From Quadrisphaera sp. (GTDB taxonomy: Bacteria > Actinomycetota > Actinomycetes > Actinomycetales > Quadrisphaeraceae), in the NCBI GenBank assembly GCA_029258695.1, contig JARIBR010000284.1, positions 1 to 8,269 on the forward strand: 8,269 nucleotides of DNA. Direction: 5' to 3'. Positions 5,936 through 8,269 of the stretch are shown one piece after another. The position numbers were made by a program, and so were the translations under genes. A model generated the notes under the pieces. It ran no database searches and was not told where the DNA came from. It saw only the letters and a list, made by a program, of their open reading frames with translations. How positions within the stretch are numbered: the stretch's first letter is position 1; each line of letters opens with the position of its first letter.

Positions 5936-7867
5936 TCAACTCGACCGTGTGTCGGTGATGACGCGCACCGTCGTACGGGTCGGTCCATCTCGTTCAGAGG
6001 CGATGCGCTCGTAGACGGCAGTCCTCAGCCGCGCAGCGGACGACGCGTCCATCGCACCATCTGCCACCTCTTCTACGGCGGCTAGGTAGGCGTCCGTGTC
6101 GGTCAGGGCGGCGGCAGAGCTCACGATGTACGAGAGAACCAACGAGGACTCGTCGTCGACCAGGAACGCGGCGGCGGTAGAGACGGCCCACACCAGGACA
6201 TCATCCTGACGCATCATGGCGATCACGACCAGCTGTGCCAACGAGGGTTCGCGGTTCTGGATGAGCTGCACCCAGATCCGGTCGTCCAACGCGTCCGTCG
6301 TGCGCAGCAGCTCAGTGCACCGTTCGATGTCGTCACCTGCCGCCTCGATCACCGCGTGGTCGGTAGGTCGGCGCTCTTGCTGAGCGACGCCTGTTATGCG
6401 CTCCAGCTCCGCGAGGACCAGGCGGTCGAGGCCGGCGAGACGATCGAGCCGGTGCCCTGACGGGCTCCAGTCTGCCAAGACGTCGGACGCCTCGGAGTAG
6501 CGTCCCGCCCACAGCAACGTGTCGATCAGCAGCGGTCGCAGCTCTGTGGGCTCAGCGCCCAGCTGTAGCGCTCGTCGGTAGTCCTCGGCGGCCCCGAGAT
6601 GGTCCCCGACCTCCCAGCGGACGCCGCCGCGCTCACGGAAGAAGTAGTGGCGCTCTCGGTACCCAGGATCGAGGGTCTGGGCTGCGTCGAGCTCGCGCAG
6701 CGTCGCCTCGCGCTCGCCGATGCTGTTGAGCACCCGGCCGATGTTGTAGCGCGTGCGGCCGGCGCGCCGCGGGTTGCCGGAAACCCTTTCGTGGTGAGCT
6801 CGCTGGCGCATCCGCTCGACGAGATGATTCACCGACGCCTCGTCCACACGGTCCAGGTGGTGGAGTGCAGCGGAGAGGTACTCGTCGCTGGCGTCGCGGG
6901 CGTCGGGCTCGTCTGCGGTCATCAGCCTCACGGCGAGGACGAGCGCTTCGTCAGCCATCTCGTGCTCGTCCAGCAGCTCGGCGAGCACCGGAGCCAGCTC
7001 GGGAATGGTGGCGAGGGAGGACTCGCGAGCGACACGGTCGAGGAGGCGTGCGGCGCTGCCGCGTGCGCCGGTGCTCCCGAGCGCCACCGCCATCGCGACG
7101 AGCACGTCGTTGACCAGGGTATCGACGTCGTCGGGACCGCGACGATGTCCGTAGACGTCCGCCGGCAGCCCGACGCGGATCGAAGCAACGTCGACGGGCA
7201 GGCTCGCTCGCAGGACGGTGGATCGGCCACCCGAGAGCTGGACGAGGAACCGCGGCTGGTGACCATCGTGGGTGGCAGGCAACACCTCGACGACCCGGTC
7301 GAGCGAACGCGAGCGCACGAGTGAGCGGAGTCGGACCACCACCTCGTGCTGGGACGCGCCGGTGAACGAGTCGTCAACGCGCACGTGCAGCTCGAAAGGC
7401 TGGGGCAGATGACCCGCACGGAGCTCTCGGACGATCCAGGCCTCGTCCAGGAGTCGATCTGCCCCGTCGACCAGCAGGTCCTGGGCGTCGTAGGTGATCG
7501 TGGTCGTCTCCGCACCGGGCTTGAACGTGGGCTCGCGACCGAGCGTGTGGGCCCACCTGCCGTACAGGCTCCGAGTCTCCACCACCCAGTAGACGATCAG
7601 GACCGGGACGTCCAAGGATTTCCAGTACCCGAGCTGTTCCATGGTGACTCGGCGAGACGCGCCCGACTTGGATACGCGGTCGCTAGCCTTGAGCTGCACC
7701 TTGAACGTCAGGCCGGTTGCTTGCCCGTCCACGAAGATCTCGACCTCACGGTCGATCCCGTAGTCGTCCTCGACCGATCGCACGACCCACTCCGCCGGCA
7801 AGGCGGCTCGAAAGGCCTGGCGCGAGAGCTCCTCCAGAACGTGCTGTCGAGGTCGCTGGGGGCTCAC
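5936..7867 (-). CDS. DUF4365 nuclease-like domain fused to TPR-like region
   Basis: A 643-aa protein of unknown function, probably cytosolic (no signal peptide or membrane helix). Residues about 8-110 form a DUF4365 domain: helix HVLEELSRQAFRAAL, then EDDYGIDREVEI and TGLTFKVQLKASD. The pattern E13 ... D39 ... Q58-x-K60 is a PD-(D/E)XK nuclease-type site with Gln in the usual Glu position, so nucleic-acid cleavage is plausible. Residues 160-265 are mixed strand/helix and not recognised. Residues 270-620 are helical; TPR-like units fit best at about 372-400, 405-440 and 442-470. TPRs could sense a partner or ligand that unleashes the nuclease. The GTG start at 7867 places the domain at the N-terminus; an upstream in-frame ATG (8014) would add 49 Pro/Arg/Gly-rich residues lying in the folC promoter region. 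Rows counted are 60-70% G+C against 72-78% in ileS, suggesting acquisition. A defence role is inference. Confidence 0.82.
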   Translation of the reverse strand: MSPQRPRQHVLEELSRQAFRAALPAEWVVRSVEDDYGIDREVEIFVDGQATGLTFKVQLKASDRVSKSGASRRVTMEQLGYWKSLDVPVLIVYWVVETRSLYGRWAHTLGREPTFKPGAETTTITYDAQDLLVDGADRLLDEAWIVRELRAGHLPQPFELHVRVDDSFTGASQHEVVVRLRSLVRSRSLDRVVEVLPATHDGHQPRFLVQLSGGRSTVLRASLPVDVASIRVGLPADVYGHRRGPDDVDTLVNDVLVAMAVALGSTGARGSAARLLDRVARESSLATIPELAPVLAELLDEHEMADEALVLAVRLMTADEPDARDASDEYLSAALHHLDRVDEASVNHLVERMRQRAHHERVSGNPRRAGRTRYNIGRVLNSIGEREATLRELDAAQTLDPGYRERHYFFRERGGVRWEVGDHLGAAEDYRRALQLGAEPTELRPLLIDTLLWAGRYSEASDVLADWSPSGHRLDRLAGLDRLVLAELERITGVAQQERRPTDHAVIEAAGDDIERCTELLRTTDALDDRIWVQLIQNREPSLAQLVVIAMMRQDDVLVWAVSTAAAFLVDDESSLVLSYIVSSAAALTDTDAYLAAVEEVADGAMDASSAARLRTAVYERIASERDGPTRTTVRVITDTRSS

Positions 7868-8037
7868 GATCGCACGATACGGCGCGCGGAGACCTCCGCT
7901 GGGGCCCTCATGACGTCCGCTCCGTCCCCGACGAGGACGTCGGTCATGGACACCTCCAGGTCTGACGTCGCATGCCAGCGGAGGTCGAGCCTCCGACGGG
8001 TTCGCGCATCCCACCCCCGATCGGCCACCATGGGCCC
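7868..8037. promoter_or_regulatory. Divergent intergenic region, DUF4365 gene / folC
   Basis: About 170 bases between two outward-facing genes. It contains the probable minus-strand -10 at 7874-7879 and three copies of the palindrome GACGTC at 7912-7917, 7936-7941 and 7964-7969. The first two, with flanks, form the inverted pair GACGTCC (7912-7918) / GGACGTC (7935-7941). CATGAC (7909-7914) and GTCATG (7943-7948) give a second, overlapping dyad. No ribosome binding site is seen for either gene. The folC promoter is not clear; CACCAT at 8026-8031 is a weak candidate. Confidence 0.5.
7874..7879 (-). promoter_or_regulatory. Probable -10 of the DUF4365 gene, leaderless
   Basis: Read on the minus strand this is TATCGT, matching TAnnnT. 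It ends six bases (GCGATC) before the GTG at 7867, so the message should start at or beside the initiation codon. No purine-rich ribosome binding site precedes the GTG, which agrees with a leaderless mRNA. The region 17 bases further upstream has no recognisable -35. The six-base spacing equals that at vapB. Confidence 0.5.
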
Positions 8038-8269
8038 GTGCCCCTCTCTGAGCCCGTGCCCGCGCTGCGCGCCGTCCACGCCGAGCTGCTCGCCCGCACC
8101 CCGGAGGACCGGATGCAGCCCCGGCTGCAGCCGATCGCCGACGCGCTCGCCCTCCTCGGCGACCCCCACCTGGCCGCGCCGGTGATCCACGTGGCGGGGA
8201 CCAACGGCAAGACGTCCACGGTGCGCTACGTCGAACGGCTGCTGCGCGAGATGAACCTGCGCACCGGCC
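8038..8269 (+). CDS. folC: Folylpolyglutamate synthase / dihydrofolate synthase, N-terminal part
   Basis: Only the first 77 residues are inside the window; the gene runs off the right edge. FolC is a cytosolic Mur-ligase-like ATP enzyme that adds glutamate to dihydropteroate and/or to reduced folates. Recognition rests on IHVAGTNGKTSTVRYVERLLRE, holding the family P-loop GTNGKTS at residues 54-60, and on the preceding helix MQPRLQPIADALALLGDP, typical of FolC N-termini. The start is GTG at 8038; an in-frame GTG at 8056 (residue 7) is an alternative. The ATG at 8030 is out of frame. No Shine-Dalgarno sequence is visible for either GTG. In many actinobacteria folC lies just downstream of a branched-chain tRNA synthetase gene. 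Here ileS is upstream, but about 4 kb of other genes comes between, so folC probably has its own promoter. Confidence 0.93.
   Translation, partial: MPLSEPVPALRAVHAELLARTPEDRMQPRLQPIADALALLGDPHLAAPVIHVAGTNGKTSTVRYVERLLREMNLRTG

Noticed and set aside
7868..8014. Start of the DUF4365-TPR protein at the ATG at 8014
   Set aside because: The added 49 residues are Arg/Pro/Gly-rich and unlike a folded domain. They cover the spacer needed for the folC promoter, and the GTG at 7867 has a well-placed -10.
7346..8185. Plus-strand open frame of 279 aa covering the end of the window
   Set aside because: It is antisense to the DUF4365 domain and in a different frame from folC; the translation shows no recognisable motif.

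Overview
The window comes from a very GC-rich bacterium and looks actinobacterial. Sixty-base rows counted by eye in ileS are 72-78% G+C. The isoleucyl-tRNA synthetase is of the eukaryote-like type 2, it sits behind a translational T-box with an ultrashort stem I, and folC follows downstream. That combination is typical of high-GC Gram-positives. The genus cannot be read from the sequence; a Kineosporia/Kineococcus-like lineage is only a guess.

Layout. (1) 18-473 (+): a small SRPBCC/AHSA1-fold protein, whose start overlaps the stop of an open frame entering from the left edge. (2) 527-774: promoter and T-box riboswitch leader with Ile specifier ATC, a specifier loop, a T-box element with a UGGU bulge, and a hairpin that can hide the ileS ribosome binding site. 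(3) 775-3999 (+): ileS, complete, 1074 aa. (4) 4036-5056 (-): a MarR regulator and a GNAT acetyltransferase with overlapping ends, convergent to ileS. (5) 5273-5892 (+): a VapB-VapC toxin-antitoxin pair with a 4-base overlap and a probably leaderless promoter containing a small dyad. (6) 5936-7867 (-): a 643-aa protein with an N-terminal DUF4365 nuclease-like domain and a C-terminal TPR-like region, convergent to vapBC and also probably leaderless. (7) 8038 to the right edge (+): the start of folC, identified by its P-loop.

How it fits together. ileS and folC are housekeeping genes that often lie close together in actinobacteria. Here about 4 kb of accessory genes lies between them: regulator plus acetyltransferase, toxin-antitoxin, and a nuclease-like TPR protein of lower G+C (60-70% in the rows counted). 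This reads as an insertion hot spot of small stress or defence modules. The DUF4365-TPR protein is the least understood gene and the best candidate for an undescribed activity. ileS itself is expected to be induced when uncharged tRNA-Ile accumulates, by exposing its ribosome binding site. No tRNA or rRNA genes, insertion sequences, CRISPR arrays or convincing intrinsic terminators were seen.
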